From NCBI GenBank assembly GCA_019419505.1, contig DXZS01000018.1, forward strand, positions 1 through 64,000: a stretch of 64,000 nucleotides of DNA, in the 5' to 3' direction. Numbering within the stretch: the first letter of the stretch is position 1; every line of letters starts with the position of its first letter. Below are positions 1 to 8,329 of the stretch, piece by piece. The DNA comes from Collinsella sp. (lineage in GTDB: Bacteria > Actinomycetota > Coriobacteriia > Coriobacteriales > Coriobacteriaceae). The translations under genes and the position numbers were made by a program. The notes below the pieces were generated by a model, which did not search any database, was not told the DNA's origin, and was given only the letters and a program-made list of their open reading frames with translations.

Positions 1-67
1 GACAGGATTTGAACCTGCGACATCCTGCTCCCAAAGCAGGCGCGCTACCAAACTGCGCCACGTCCCG
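1..67 (-). tRNA. tRNA-Pro (anticodon TGG), 3' end cut by window edge
   Basis: Read on the minus strand the sequence folds as a tRNA: acceptor 5' strand CGGGACG, a four-base D stem GCGC, an anticodon stem CCTGC/GCAGG around loop TTTGGGA (anticodon TGG, proline), and a T arm GCAGG-TTCGAAT-CCTGT. Only the last acceptor bases lie outside the window. Confidence 0.93.
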
Positions 68-158
68 AAGGTGTTGAGCAGCTAAGGTCTAAACCTTGCG
101 TGTCCCAAAGCGAAGGAAATTATAGGGGAGACTCCCCGCCTGTGCAAGCATTGATGCC

Positions 159-1517
159 TTAGCTCCTCGAATGTGCAACAAAACGACTATGGAGCAGACC
201 GATCACAAATGCCACCACGGCAACCGGCGCCCACGCGGCACCGATATCCGCCAGCGGCAGCACATCAAACGGCAGCCACGCACCCGCAAAGAACGCGTCG
301 CGGACCGAGGTGATCACACTCTGTACCGCGACCACGCCGCCGACCCAGACCCACACCTGCGGATGAGCGTCGCAAAAGCCGTGCACCAGGCCCATCAGTA
401 CCAGCACGATGGCGACGGGATACAAGGCGTTGAGCATAGGCACCGAGAACATGAGGATCACGTCGAGACCCACGTTGGAGAGCACGCACGAAAACGCTGC
501 GAACACAAAGGCGAGAACCGCAAAGGGACGGCGCATGGCCTCCTCGGAGGCCTCTGCTCCCCCTTCGACCACATACGTCTCGCAGAAGTAGCGCGAGCAG
601 CAGCTGATAAGGCCGATGCACACGTTCATGCAGGCAAGGAAGAAGATGGCGAAGACCACGACCGTGCCGGCAAGCCCAAAGTGCATGGAGGCCGAACGGG
701 CGAGGATGGCGGCGCCGTTGGTGGCGTCGGGCATCACGGTGCCGAGCTGCATACCGGCAAGGCCCAAGCCGCAGTAGATGATAGCCATGAGCACGCCGGC
801 GATCACACCGGAACGCGAAATCTCAAAGGCCACGCGCTTGTCATCGGTAACACCCAACTCGTGGATGGTCTCGGCGATGATGATGCCAAAGGCGAGCGAC
901 GCGAGCAGGTCCATGGTCTGATAGCCAGTCAGAAAGCCCTGCACGGCAGCACCGGCATTGTAGGGGGCCTGCGGCGCGGCAGCCGGTCCCAGCGGCGAGA
1001 TCACGGCAGCACCCACGACCAGCACGATGAGCGCAATGAGCGCAGGGCCCGTAATGCGGCCGAGCACGCGCGTGATGACGCCTGGACGCAGCGTGAGCGC
1101 AAACGCGACGACGAAGAACCCGATGGCAAACACCAGACGTGCCGTGCCGAGCGAAACGCCCTCGGGTAGCAGCGGCACCAGCATTTCGAACGCCGTAGAG
1201 CTTGTGCGCGGAATGGCCAGGCACGGACCGATGGCCAGGTAGACCGCCGCAACGAAGAATTCACCAAACTTAGGATGCACGCGCCCGGCCAGCTCGCGGG
1301 CCGTGCCGGCGAGCGCGACGGCGATAAAGCCCATGACGGGCAGGCCGATGGCGGCAATCAAAAAGCCAATCATGGCAAGCGGCGTGGCCGTGCCGGCCTG
1401 AAGTGCCAGCAACGGCGGAATGATGAGGTTACCGGCGCCAAAGAGCATCGAAAACAGCGCAATGCCGACGGTGACGACATGGTCGGAGCGCAAACCGCGC
1501 GGAGCGGATGAGGCCAT
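159..1517 (-). CDS. brnQ: branched-chain amino acid transport system II carrier protein (BrnQ/LIVCS family)
   Basis: An integral membrane carrier of the LIVCS family, which imports leucine, isoleucine and valine with a cation. The protein (452 aa) begins with a short basic stretch, then the family's N-terminal signature around GIALFSMLFGAGNLIIPP, and carries about 12 hydrophobic segments to the C terminus, the usual size for BrnQ. The open frame extends further upstream, but the ATG at 1517 has an AAGGTG ribosome site and the extension has no family similarity. It is the last gene on the minus strand before tRNA-Pro and is separated from the selenium block by a terminator, so it is probably transcribed alone. 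The exact substrate cannot be read from sequence. Confidence 0.9.
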   Translation of the reverse strand: MASSAPRGLRSDHVVTVGIALFSMLFGAGNLIIPPLLALQAGTATPLAMIGFLIAAIGLPVMGFIAVALAGTARELAGRVHPKFGEFFVAAVYLAIGPCLAIPRTSSTAFEMLVPLLPEGVSLGTARLVFAIGFFVVAFALTLRPGVITRVLGRITGPALIALIVLVVGAAVISPLGPAAAPQAPYNAGAAVQGFLTGYQTMDLLASLAFGIIIAETIHELGVTDDKRVAFEISRSGVIAGVLMAIIYCGLGLAGMQLGTVMPDATNGAAILARSASMHFGLAGTVVVFAIFFLACMNVCIGLISCCSRYFCETYVVEGGAEASEEAMRRPFAVLAFVFAAFSCVLSNVGLDVILMFSVPMLNALYPVAIVLVLMGLVHGFCDAHPQVWVWVGGVVAVQSVITSVRDAFFAGAWLPFDVLPLADIGAAWAPVAVVAFVIGLLHSRFVAHSRS

Positions 1518-1540
1518 ATGCACACCTTTCGGGTCGAAAC

Positions 1541-1571
1541 AAAAACGGGACGGGCAAAAACACCCGTCCCG
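1541..1571 (-). terminator. Rho-independent terminator after the selenium operon
   Basis: A 9-bp perfect stem (CGGGACGGG at 1546-1554 with CCCGTCCCG at 1563-1571) is followed on the minus strand by a T run (1541-1545). It lies just after the stop of the NifS-like gene and upstream of brnQ. Confidence 0.85.
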
Positions 1572-1594
1572 CAAGTATAAACGGTCTAGCAGCT

Positions 1595-2734
1595 TTAGCA
1601 GGCTAAATCGCACAGAGCATCGATAGCCGTGTCGACTTCTTCGGTAGTGTTGAAATACCCAAACGAGAAGCGGACGACGCCCTGGCACTCGGTCCCCAGC
1701 GCACGGTGCATGAGCGGGGCGCAATGGGCGCCGGGGCGCGTCGCAATCCCCCACCCTTGCATGAGTGCATCCGAGATCTCGGCAGAGTCGATATCGCCCA
1801 CGTTGAGCGACACAATCGCAGAGCGCGTCGGCTGGTCAAAGGCACCGTAGAGCTTAATCCCCGAAATCTCGCGCACACCGGAAAGGAAGCGATCAGCGAG
1901 TGCACGCTCGTGGGCAGCAATCGCCTCGACCCCACCCTGGGCCTCGATAAAGTCGAGGCCTGCGGAAAAGCCCGCGATGCCGTGGCCGTTGAGCGTGCCC
2001 GCCTCAAGGCGCGTGGGCCACTCAAGCGGCTGCAGTGGGTCGAAGCTGTGCACGCCCGTGCCGCCCATGGCCCACGGAGCCACGTCAATGCCCTCCGCCA
2101 CGGCCAGGCCGCCGGTCCCCTGCGGACCCATGAGCCCCTTATGGCCGGTAAAGCACACAATGTCGAGGCCCATGGCCTGCATATCGATATGCGCCGTGCC
2201 GGCAGACTGCGAGGCATCGACGATCACCAGCGCACCGGCCGCATGCGCGATGGCAGCCACGCGCGCAATGTCGACCGCGTTGCCGGTCACATTGGAGGCG
2301 TGCGTCACCACCACAGCACGCGTACCGGGCGTGACAAGCCGCTCGAGCTCGTCGTAGTCGAGCACGCCGTTGGTATCACAGCCCGCATGCTCAACCGTCA
2401 CACCCTGCTCTGCCGCCAGGCGGTTGAGCGGACGCAGTACGGAGTTGTGCTCGAGCACCGTTGTGACCACATGGTCGCCGGGGCGCACCACCCCGTTGAT
2501 GGCGGTGTTGAGCGCCGCCGTGGAGTTGGGCGTAAAGCACACATGGTCCGCCCTCGGGCAACCCAAAAGGCGCGCGAGCTTGGCACGGCAAGCGTGAATC
2601 GTACGAGCGGCATCGAGGGCACCCGACGTGGCGCCGCGCCCGGCATTGCCGAGCGAGCACATCGCCTGCGTCACGGCATCGATGACCACCTGCGGCTTGT
2701 GCATGGTCGTTGCCGCGTTATCCAGATAGATCAT
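1595..2734 (-). CDS. class V aminotransferase, cysteine desulfurase/selenocysteine lyase-like
   Basis: A pyridoxal-phosphate enzyme of the NifS/SufS fold (379 aa). It opens with MIYLDNAATT, typical of the family. The PLP-binding lysine is in CFTGHKGLMGPQGTGGL and the probable catalytic cysteine is in RPGAHCAPL near the C terminus. This subfamily occurs next to selD and yedF, where it is thought to mobilise sulfur or selenium from cysteine or selenocysteine for selenophosphate synthesis. The ATG at 2734 overlaps the stop of the upstream DUF3343 gene (ATGA) and has a GGAGG-type site, so I prefer it to a start five codons upstream. Last gene of the selenium operon. The role in selenium rather than sulfur supply is inferred from context. 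Confidence 0.88.
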   Translation of the reverse strand: MIYLDNAATTMHKPQVVIDAVTQAMCSLGNAGRGATSGALDAARTIHACRAKLARLLGCPRADHVCFTPNSTAALNTAINGVVRPGDHVVTTVLEHNSVLRPLNRLAAEQGVTVEHAGCDTNGVLDYDELERLVTPGTRAVVVTHASNVTGNAVDIARVAAIAHAAGALVIVDASQSAGTAHIDMQAMGLDIVCFTGHKGLMGPQGTGGLAVAEGIDVAPWAMGGTGVHSFDPLQPLEWPTRLEAGTLNGHGIAGFSAGLDFIEAQGGVEAIAAHERALADRFLSGVREISGIKLYGAFDQPTRSAIVSLNVGDIDSAEISDALMQGWGIATRPGAHCAPLMHRALGTECQGVVRFSFGYFNTTEEVDTAIDALCDLAC

Positions 2735-2982
2735 CGCACGACCTCCCACATATCGATCACGGTGAAGCCCTCGGTGGGAACGCCCGCCGAGGCAAGTTCG
2801 CCGCGCAGCAGTTCCTCATCGGCAGGCAACGCCTTCCACGCCAAACCGCAGCCGGCAGCGACCTCCCCGGGCACGGGAATCGTCCGCCCGGGAAGACCGC
2901 GCTCGATGCACAGGGATTCGCAACCCATGGCGGCCGCCGTGGTGGGAAACGTGATGACAAGCGCCGGGCGCTTCTCCCTCAT
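2731..2982 (-). CDS. DUF3343 family protein (putative Se/S carrier)
   Basis: A small soluble protein (83 aa) of the DUF3343 family, found almost always beside selenium-metabolism genes. Visible features are the N-terminal beta strand ALVITFPTTAAAM, a conserved GEVAAGCGLAW segment with one likely functional cysteine (a second cysteine is near residue 20), and a short C-terminal helix. A TTG start five codons upstream is possible, but the ATG at 2982 has a GGAG site at normal spacing. It sits between yedF (19 bp upstream) and the aminotransferase (4-bp overlap), so the three are surely cotranscribed. A carrier role for selenide or persulfide is proposed from neighbourhood only. Confidence 0.82.
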   Translation of the reverse strand: MREKRPALVITFPTTAAAMGCESLCIERGLPGRTIPVPGEVAAGCGLAWKALPADEELLRGELASAGVPTEGFTVIDMWEVVR

Positions 2983-3001
2983 GGCAACTCCAACCAATAC
3001 G

Positions 3002-3628
3002 CTACGGGCGCACGACGCGCACGGCCTGCTCCATCTTCTCCACGATCACGTACATGTTGGTGACCTCGCCCACCGCAAGCTGGTCTTTAATGCCATAGTG
3101 GTCGAGGCAGGTACCGCAGGTGAGAATCTCGACACCCTGCTCCGCCAAGCCCTTCAGGTCATCGAGCACCGGCGAGCCCTCGACGGTGAGCTTGGCACCG
3201 CCGTTGTAGAACAGCATGGTCACGGGCAGCTCCTCCTGCTGCGTCACGGCAAAGACAAACGCCTTCATGAGCTTGTGGCCCAGCTCGTCGTCGCCACGGC
3301 CCATGCAATCGGTATAGACGGAAATGACAAGTTTGCCCTTGCCGGCGCTGGCGTCGCAGAAAGCGGCGCCGTCCTGCTCGGGGTCCGCAACGGCCACGGC
3401 ACCGGCGGTCGCGACGGTCACGTGCCACTCAGCGTCAGAAACCTTCTCGACTGAGGCCGTGCAGCCCTTCTCCTGCGCCATCTTCGAGATGTTCTTGACG
3501 GCGGTCTCGTTGTCGACCGAGGTCACGACTGTGCCCTCGCCATCGAGTTGCTTCAGGGCTTTGAGCGTCTTGACGACGGGCAGCGGGCAGGCATCGCCCA
3601 TGGCATTGACTTCAATTTTGGTAGACAT
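3002..3628 (-). CDS. yedF: sulfurtransferase-like selenium metabolism protein YedF
   Basis: A two-domain protein (208 aa). Residues 1-75 are a TusA-like domain with the CPxP motif (DACPLPVVKTL) in which the cysteine carries persulfide or perselenide. The C-terminal half is DsrE-like, with a second conserved pair in LTCGTCLDHYGI. This arrangement defines the YedF family linked to selenium use in anaerobes. The ATG at 3628 follows AAGGAAAAACT; the frame runs five codons further up without a better site. It is 59 bp downstream of selD and in operon with the DUF3343 gene. The biochemical activity has not been shown for most members. Confidence 0.9.
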   Translation of the reverse strand: MSTKIEVNAMGDACPLPVVKTLKALKQLDGEGTVVTSVDNETAVKNISKMAQEKGCTASVEKVSDAEWHVTVATAGAVAVADPEQDGAAFCDASAGKGKLVISVYTDCMGRGDDELGHKLMKAFVFAVTQQEELPVTMLFYNGGAKLTVEGSPVLDDLKGLAEQGVEILTCGTCLDHYGIKDQLAVGEVTNMYVIVEKMEQAVRVVRP

Positions 3629-3687
3629 AGTTTTTCCTTTCAAAAGGGACCGCCCAGAACAGTAGGCGGTCGCATAAACGGTTTTCC

Positions 3688-4737
3688 TTAATGCACAACG
3701 CGAACGGCAGGACCGCCTGGTACCGGCTCGTACACGCGACCGACGACGGCGGCGATACGTCCTTCGGCATGTAGACGGCTCGCAAGCTCATCCACATCGG
3801 CAGCAGGTGCCGCGATAAGCAGGCCACCAGACGTCTGCGGGTCGTACAGCGCGTCGAGCATGCCCGGCTCAAGGTCCTCGTCGGCCGTCACGCGCGGGCC
3901 AAAGAAGTCCTGGTTGCGGTAGGAGCCCGCGGGGATAATGCCCAAACGCGCCATGTCGAGCACCTGGTCAAAGAGCGGCACCGCCCCCGACGCAAGCTCA
4001 ATCTGCACGCCCGAGCCCTCGGCCATCTCGCACGCATGCCCGATCAGGCCAAAGCCCGTGATGTCGGTGCAGCCGTGAAGCTCAAGTCCCTCGGCCAGAC
4101 GAATCGGAGGCTCGTTGAGGGTGCGCATCGAGTCAAACATGGCTGCGGCCTCGTCCCGCTCGATGAGCTCGCCCTTAATGGCCGTGGTGATGATGCCCGA
4201 GCCAACCGCCTTGGTCAGCAGTAACGCATCGCCCACGCGCGCGCCGCTGTTGGCGAGCATGCGGTCGAGCGCGACAAACCCGCTCACGGACAGGCCGTAC
4301 TTGGGCTCGTCGTCGTTGATGGTGTGACCGCCCGCGATGGAGCAACCCGCCTCGACGCACTTGTCGGCGCCGCCCGCCAGAATCTGACCGGCAACCTCAA
4401 CGCCCAGACAGCTCGGGATGCACAGCAAGTTCATGGCATGGCTCGGCCGCCCGCCCATGGCGTAGATGTCCGACAGCGAGTTTGCCGCGGCGATCTGGCC
4501 AAACAAAAACGGGTCGTCGACCATCGGTGGGAAGAAGTCGATGGACTGCACGAGACCCAAGTTATCGCCAACGCGAAAGACGCTCGCATCGTCGGAGGTA
4601 TCGAACCCCACGAGCAAGTTGTCGTTATGCACATTGGGTAAATCGCCCAGGACCTGGGCGAGGGCTCCAGGAGCCAACTTAGCGGCTCAACCGCTCGCGG
4701 CAGTCATAGACGTGAGCTTAATCTGATCGTCAGCCAT
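3688..4737 (-). CDS. selD: selenide, water dikinase SelD, selenocysteine-containing
   Basis: Makes selenophosphate from selenide and ATP, the selenium donor for selenocysteine and selenouridine. A TGA codon at 4687-4689 lies in frame at residue 17 (MADDQIKLTSMTAASG-Sec-AAKLAPG), exactly where SelD proteins carry Cys or Sec before a conserved lysine. Reading through it gives a 349-aa protein, the normal family length. The rest shows the AIRS-kinase fold: VGFDTSDDASVF, GGHTINDDEPKYG, TDITGFGLIGHA and the C-terminal DPQTSGGLL. An automatic caller would start at an internal codon and lose the active site. The gene leads the selenium operon and follows the activase/reductase genes. Its Sec use implies selA, selB and selC elsewhere; none is in this window. 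Confidence 0.95.
4645..4689 (-). promoter_or_regulatory. candidate bacterial SECIS hairpins after the selD UGA
   Basis: Just after the UGA (4687-4689) the mRNA can fold GGCTC-CTG-GAGCC (4675-4663) and then GCCCAG-GTC-CTGGGC (4659-4645). The first starts 11 nt past the UGA, a spacing usual for bacterial SECIS elements that recruit SelB. The fold is read by eye, not computed, and SelB binding is inferred. Confidence 0.55.
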
Positions 4738-4807
4738 CGATACCTCCTCTCATCGGTCAATCATTTTCTCCCAGTATACGCATGAATGCGAGCCTGCGGC
4801 GGATGCA

Positions 4808-5572
4808 TTAATTGAGCGCCTGTGCGCGAATCGCCGCGCCGATGGCACCGGCAAAGCGAGCCTGGGGCGAGGTGGTCACCGGCGACCCCAGCAGCTCGCC
4901 CAACCGCTCCACCACGAAGGCGTTCTCGCACAGGCCACCGGTCAGGTAGTACGGGGCGCCCGCGGCCTGCCCGGCCATGGTCGCCACGCGCGAGACCACG
5001 CTGTCGATCACGCCACGCGCAATGTTCTCGCGCGGCTCACCGCGACCGATCAGGCTGATAACCTCGCTTTCGGCAAACACCGTGCACATGCTGCTGATCT
5101 TGGTGGGCTCGCCGATGCGAGCGAGGTCCGCCATCTGCTGCTGGGAAATGCCTAGGCGGTCGGCCATGATCTCCAAAAAGCGCCCCGTGCCGGCGGCGCA
5201 CTTGTCGTTCATGGCAAACTTGGCCACGCGGCCACTTTTAAGCTGAATAACCTTGGTGTCCTGGCCGCCCACGTCGATCACGGTGCCGTGGTCGCCAAAC
5301 AGGCGCACGGCACCGGTGCCGTGACAGGTGATCTCGGTCACGACCTTGTGCGCATAGGGCACGGCGACACGACCGTAGCCGGTCGCGACCACACGCACAT
5401 CGTCGGCTGCCACGTCATAGCCGGCCGCTGCCAGCGCCTCGCGCAGCCGCTCGGAAGCATCGACCGAGGAGAACCCGGTTGGCTGCACGCACGTCCACGC
5501 CACCGAACCCTCCCCGTCGACCACAGCAGCCTTAGCCGCCGTAGACCCGATATCGATCCCGATCCCTATCAT
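4808..5572 (-). CDS. acyl-CoA dehydratase activase (BadF/BadG/BcrA/HgdC ATPase family)
   Basis: An ASKHA-fold, ATP-driven one-electron donor that activates 2-hydroxyacyl-CoA dehydratases and double-cubane reductases. The 254-aa protein begins GIGIDIGSTAAKAAVVDG (phosphate-1 loop) and has VIDVGGQDTKVIQL and YYLTGGLCEN as further nucleotide-binding segments. The two cysteines that bridge a [4Fe-4S] cluster across the homodimer are in NDKCAAGTGRF and SSMCTVFAESEV. Length and motifs match the (R)-2-hydroxyglutaryl-CoA dehydratase activator. It follows two HgdB-like genes on the same strand, the standard partner arrangement, and is 70 bp upstream of selD. No start ambiguity. Confidence 0.93.
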   Translation of the reverse strand: MIGIGIDIGSTAAKAAVVDGEGSVAWTCVQPTGFSSVDASERLREALAAAGYDVAADDVRVVATGYGRVAVPYAHKVVTEITCHGTGAVRLFGDHGTVIDVGGQDTKVIQLKSGRVAKFAMNDKCAAGTGRFLEIMADRLGISQQQMADLARIGEPTKISSMCTVFAESEVISLIGRGEPRENIARGVIDSVVSRVATMAGQAAGAPYYLTGGLCENAFVVERLGELLGSPVTTSPQARFAGAIGAAIRAQALN

Positions 5573-5633
5573 GGCTCTCTCCCAATCTAAACATCAAAGA
5601 CAGCTGCGCGTTCAGGCGCCTTAGCTCTAGGTT

Positions 5634-5730
5634 TCTCAGGTGCCGGAGATTGCCCCGAAAGAGGAGCGCAGCGTACTTTGGGTACGCAAGCGACGGTTTG
5701 AGGAGCAAGATCCGGTGCCTGAGGAAGCTA
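5634..5730. repeat. about 95-nt folded intergenic element, copy 1
   Basis: An imperfect palindrome fills the gap between the activase and the upstream reductase gene and reaches that gene's stop codon. The outer arms (TCTCAGGTGCCGGA and TCCGGTGCCTGAGGA) pair with two G-U steps; the core is a GCGTAC-TTTGG-GTACGC hairpin, followed by GGTTTGAGGAGCAAGAT. Related copies are at 6928, 22364 and 25409. Confidence 0.75.
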
Positions 5731-6891
5731 GAGGGTTTCGATGAAGGCGGCGATGCGAGTCTCGATCTGGCCCATGTCACCGTTGCTGTAGTCGGTCTCG
5801 ATCTTCATATACGGAATACCCACACCCTCGACAGCCCCCTGCATGCGTGCACTCTCCACGTTAAAGGTGTGGCACGCCTGGAGCACGCTCTCCACTACGC
5901 CATCGACGTGATACTTCTCGCACATGGCCAGCGTGTTCTCCATACGACCGTCGTTGGGCGTCATAACCGAGCAGTTGATATCCAGGTAGCGGTCGGCGAT
6001 CGCACGCAGGATGTCGGGCGCATCCGGGTCGACCATCATGGCCGCCGTGCGCTCACCCGAGCAGTCATCCATACACACGACCACGCCGCCGTTGGACTCG
6101 ATGGTGCGACCGATCTTGTTGATTACGCCGCCCACCGGGCAACCGGTGATCAGGATGCGCTTGGCATCCGCCGCAACCGGGTGCTCGCCGGCCTCGTAGG
6201 CCTCGCGCAGCTTGACAATCTTTTGCTCCAGCTGCTGCGCATAGGCCTCGATATCAAAGCTGAACGTGCCGGCAAACATGGTGCTCATCAGGTCGACGCC
6301 GCTCATGGCCGCCGGCTGGTTGGCCTGCAGCGCAAACATCTCGAGCTGGGCCGCACGCAAGCGGTTGCGACGACGGACGGCAGCGCGCAGGTCATCGTCG
6401 GTAATCGTGATGCCGTAGAAGTTCTCGAGCTCCTCCTGGAGCAGGCAGCACTCCTCGTACCAGCCTTCACGCTCGTAGGCGCGATCGCGACCCTGCGGAA
6501 GATGCAGAATGTGCGTGCGCTTGAGCTCGTTGAGTAGCTCGTACATCTTCTTCTTGCCGTCGCAGGTGGTCTCACCGATGATCATGTCGCTAAAGTACGT
6601 AAACGGGCACTTTTGCGAATAGGCAAAACCATACGTCGACTTGATGAGCGGACACAGATTTGCCGGCAGCACCTTCTCGGCCTCGGGAATCACCTCATCG
6701 GACGTACCGCAAAGGGCCACGCTCGAGGCGCCCGCGGCATCGATAATCTCGAGCGGCGTATAGCTGCACAAAAAGCCGACCAGACGATTGCCCGCCTGCT
6801 TGTAATCCTTGACACGAATAAACGCCGCCTTGCGCTGCTCGTTGAACTCCTCAAACGTGGATGGCAACGGCTGCTCCATATTTTCCGACAT
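5728..6891 (-). CDS. 2-hydroxyacyl-CoA dehydratase subunit D/HgdB-like iron-sulfur protein
   Basis: A 387-aa member of the HgdB/BcrB/double-cubane family, cytoplasmic iron-sulfur proteins that receive one electron from the activase encoded just downstream. Cysteines in cluster-ligand positions occur in FLCSYTPLEII, ANLCPLIKS, QKCPFTYFSDMIIGETTCDGKKK and the C-terminal ITGCPVGG and VLQACHTF segments. The ATG at 6891 has an AAGGAG site; the longer open frame upstream reads through the intergenic repeat and has no family similarity. It is a paralogue of the next gene upstream. Whether the pair dehydrates a hydroxyacyl-CoA or reduces another small molecule cannot be decided; no CoA-transferase gene is nearby. 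Confidence 0.88.
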   Translation of the reverse strand: MSENMEQPLPSTFEEFNEQRKAAFIRVKDYKQAGNRLVGFLCSYTPLEIIDAAGASSVALCGTSDEVIPEAEKVLPANLCPLIKSTYGFAYSQKCPFTYFSDMIIGETTCDGKKKMYELLNELKRTHILHLPQGRDRAYEREGWYEECCLLQEELENFYGITITDDDLRAAVRRRNRLRAAQLEMFALQANQPAAMSGVDLMSTMFAGTFSFDIEAYAQQLEQKIVKLREAYEAGEHPVAADAKRILITGCPVGGVINKIGRTIESNGGVVVCMDDCSGERTAAMMVDPDAPDILRAIADRYLDINCSVMTPNDGRMENTLAMCEKYHVDGVVESVLQACHTFNVESARMQGAVEGVGIPYMKIETDYSNGDMGQIETRIAAFIETL

Positions 6892-6927
6892 ATAACTCCT
6901 TAACAAACCTTTTGACCAACCAAGGAA

Positions 6928-7030
6928 ACGGCTTTCCCAGGTGCCCGAGGTTGCCGTGAAAGAGAAGCGCCGCGTACTTTGGTACGCGAACGATGGTTTG
7001 AACGGCAAGATCGGGTGCCTGGGGAAGCCG
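6928..7030. repeat. about 100-nt folded intergenic element, copy 2
   Basis: Outer arms CGGCTTTCCCAGGTGCCCGA and TCGGGTGCCTGGGGAAGCCG pair almost perfectly; the core hairpin is GCGTAC-TTTG-GTACGC, followed by GGTTTGAACGGCAAGAT. Layout and many bases match copy 1, although the outer arms are better paired. It lies between the two reductase paralogues. Confidence 0.78.
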
Positions 7031-7045
7031 CCGGGACGGATACCC

Positions 7046-8329
7046 CTAAATGGTTTCCAAGAAAGCCTCAATCCTGGTTTGCAGTTGGCCTGCATCCTCG
7101 CCGGCGTAGTCGGTCGTGATGTGCATAAACGGAATGCCGGCCTCCTCGGCAGCCTTCTCCACGGCAAACGACTCCATCTCGTAGAGCGTGCAGAACTGCA
7201 GGGCCACGTCGACGATGCCGTCGGCATGCAAGTCCTTGGCCATCTGGACAATGTCCTTCATACGCTGATCGTTGGGCGTAAAGACGGCGCAGTTAATCTT
7301 AAAGTAGCGCTCGGCGATGGCGTCGAGCATCTCGTCGACCGTCTCACCGGACTCGTCGACCAGGTCCTTGTAGTAGCGCGAGCCCGTGCAGGACTCCTCG
7401 CCTACCACAACGCCGCCGGCCTTCTCGATGAGGTTGAACAGCTTCCAGTTGGGCACGGCCATGGGCGTGCCGGTGTACAGGATGCGCTTGGTCCCCTTGG
7501 GCGCCACGCCCTCGCCGGCCTCAACGCGCTGCTCGCACTCGGCGGCCATCTCGTTGATGGCTCCGGTCAGACGCGGCGTGTCGTCCATAAAGGCGGCCTG
7601 AACGGTCAGCAGGCTGTCGAGACCGCTGATGGGCGCCGGATCGGCAGCGCGCGTGGCAGCGAGGCGCTGCAGGGCGCGACGCTTCTCGTTGACGGCGTGG
7701 ATGGCAGCCTTCAGGCGCTCGGGCGTAATCTTGACGCCGCACTCTTCCTCGATCTTGGCGGCAAGCTTTTTAACCTCGGCCTTCCAGGTCACGAGCGTCG
7801 ACTCGTCGTGCACGTTGGGGATATCCATGACGTACATGTTCTTTTGCGTGGCAAAGAACTCGTAGGCCTTCTTCTTGCCATCGCAGGTGTTCTCGCCCAC
7901 CACCAGATCACTCGACTCAATGTAGGGGCAGACCTCGCCCAGCTTAAAGCCGGCAAAGCTCTTGATGAGCGGGCAGGTGTTGCGCGGCAGATGCTCCTCG
8001 ACCTTGTCGGTCGCCCAGTCGGCACCCGAGCACAGGCCAACGGGGATGCCATCGCAGGCAAGCACGATCTCCTCGGGCACGTACACACAGAACGAACCGA
8101 CGATCTTGGTGGCCTCGCCGGCCTCCTTCTTGTCGAGCATCTCCTTAATACGGCCGCTGTGGATGTTGGTGGCGACAAAATCCAGGTAGGACGTGGACTT
8201 GGGGCGATTGTTCTGCGTCAGGAACATATCGCCGTACATCTGGCCCACAGCGCCCAGCAGCATGTCGTGATCGGCAAGATTCATGCCGAGGCTCTCCCAC
8301 ATCGGATGGAAATCGAATTCTTCAGCCAT
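7046..8329 (-). CDS. double-cubane-cluster-type anaerobic reductase (HgdB family)
   Basis: A 427-aa protein of the 2-hydroxyacyl-CoA dehydratase/double-cubane cluster superfamily. It has a longer N-terminal region than its paralogue downstream, as in double-cubane proteins that act with an activase. Probable cluster cysteines lie in VGSFCVYVPEEIV, GLCSGADW, RNTCPLIKSFAG, EVCPYIESSDLVVGENTCDG and ALQFCTLYEM. The ATG at 8329 is preceded by GAGGGGAA. It is first in a same-strand run that continues through its paralogue and the activase into selD, which suggests, but does not prove, an operon linked to selenium. The substrate is unknown: characterised relatives reduce acetylene or hydrazine, or dehydrate hydroxyacyl-CoAs. 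Confidence 0.85.
   Translation of the reverse strand: MAEEFDFHPMWESLGMNLADHDMLLGAVGQMYGDMFLTQNNRPKSTSYLDFVATNIHSGRIKEMLDKKEAGEATKIVGSFCVYVPEEIVLACDGIPVGLCSGADWATDKVEEHLPRNTCPLIKSFAGFKLGEVCPYIESSDLVVGENTCDGKKKAYEFFATQKNMYVMDIPNVHDESTLVTWKAEVKKLAAKIEEECGVKITPERLKAAIHAVNEKRRALQRLAATRAADPAPISGLDSLLTVQAAFMDDTPRLTGAINEMAAECEQRVEAGEGVAPKGTKRILYTGTPMAVPNWKLFNLIEKAGGVVVGEESCTGSRYYKDLVDESGETVDEMLDAIAERYFKINCAVFTPNDQRMKDIVQMAKDLHADGIVDVALQFCTLYEMESFAVEKAAEEAGIPFMHITTDYAGEDAGQLQTRIEAFLETI

Noticed and set aside
1706..3454. 582-codon plus-strand open frame opposite the selenium genes
   Set aside because: It is antisense to three well-supported genes, His/Arg-rich, has no ribosome site and no recognisable domain: a shadow of GC-rich coding sequence.
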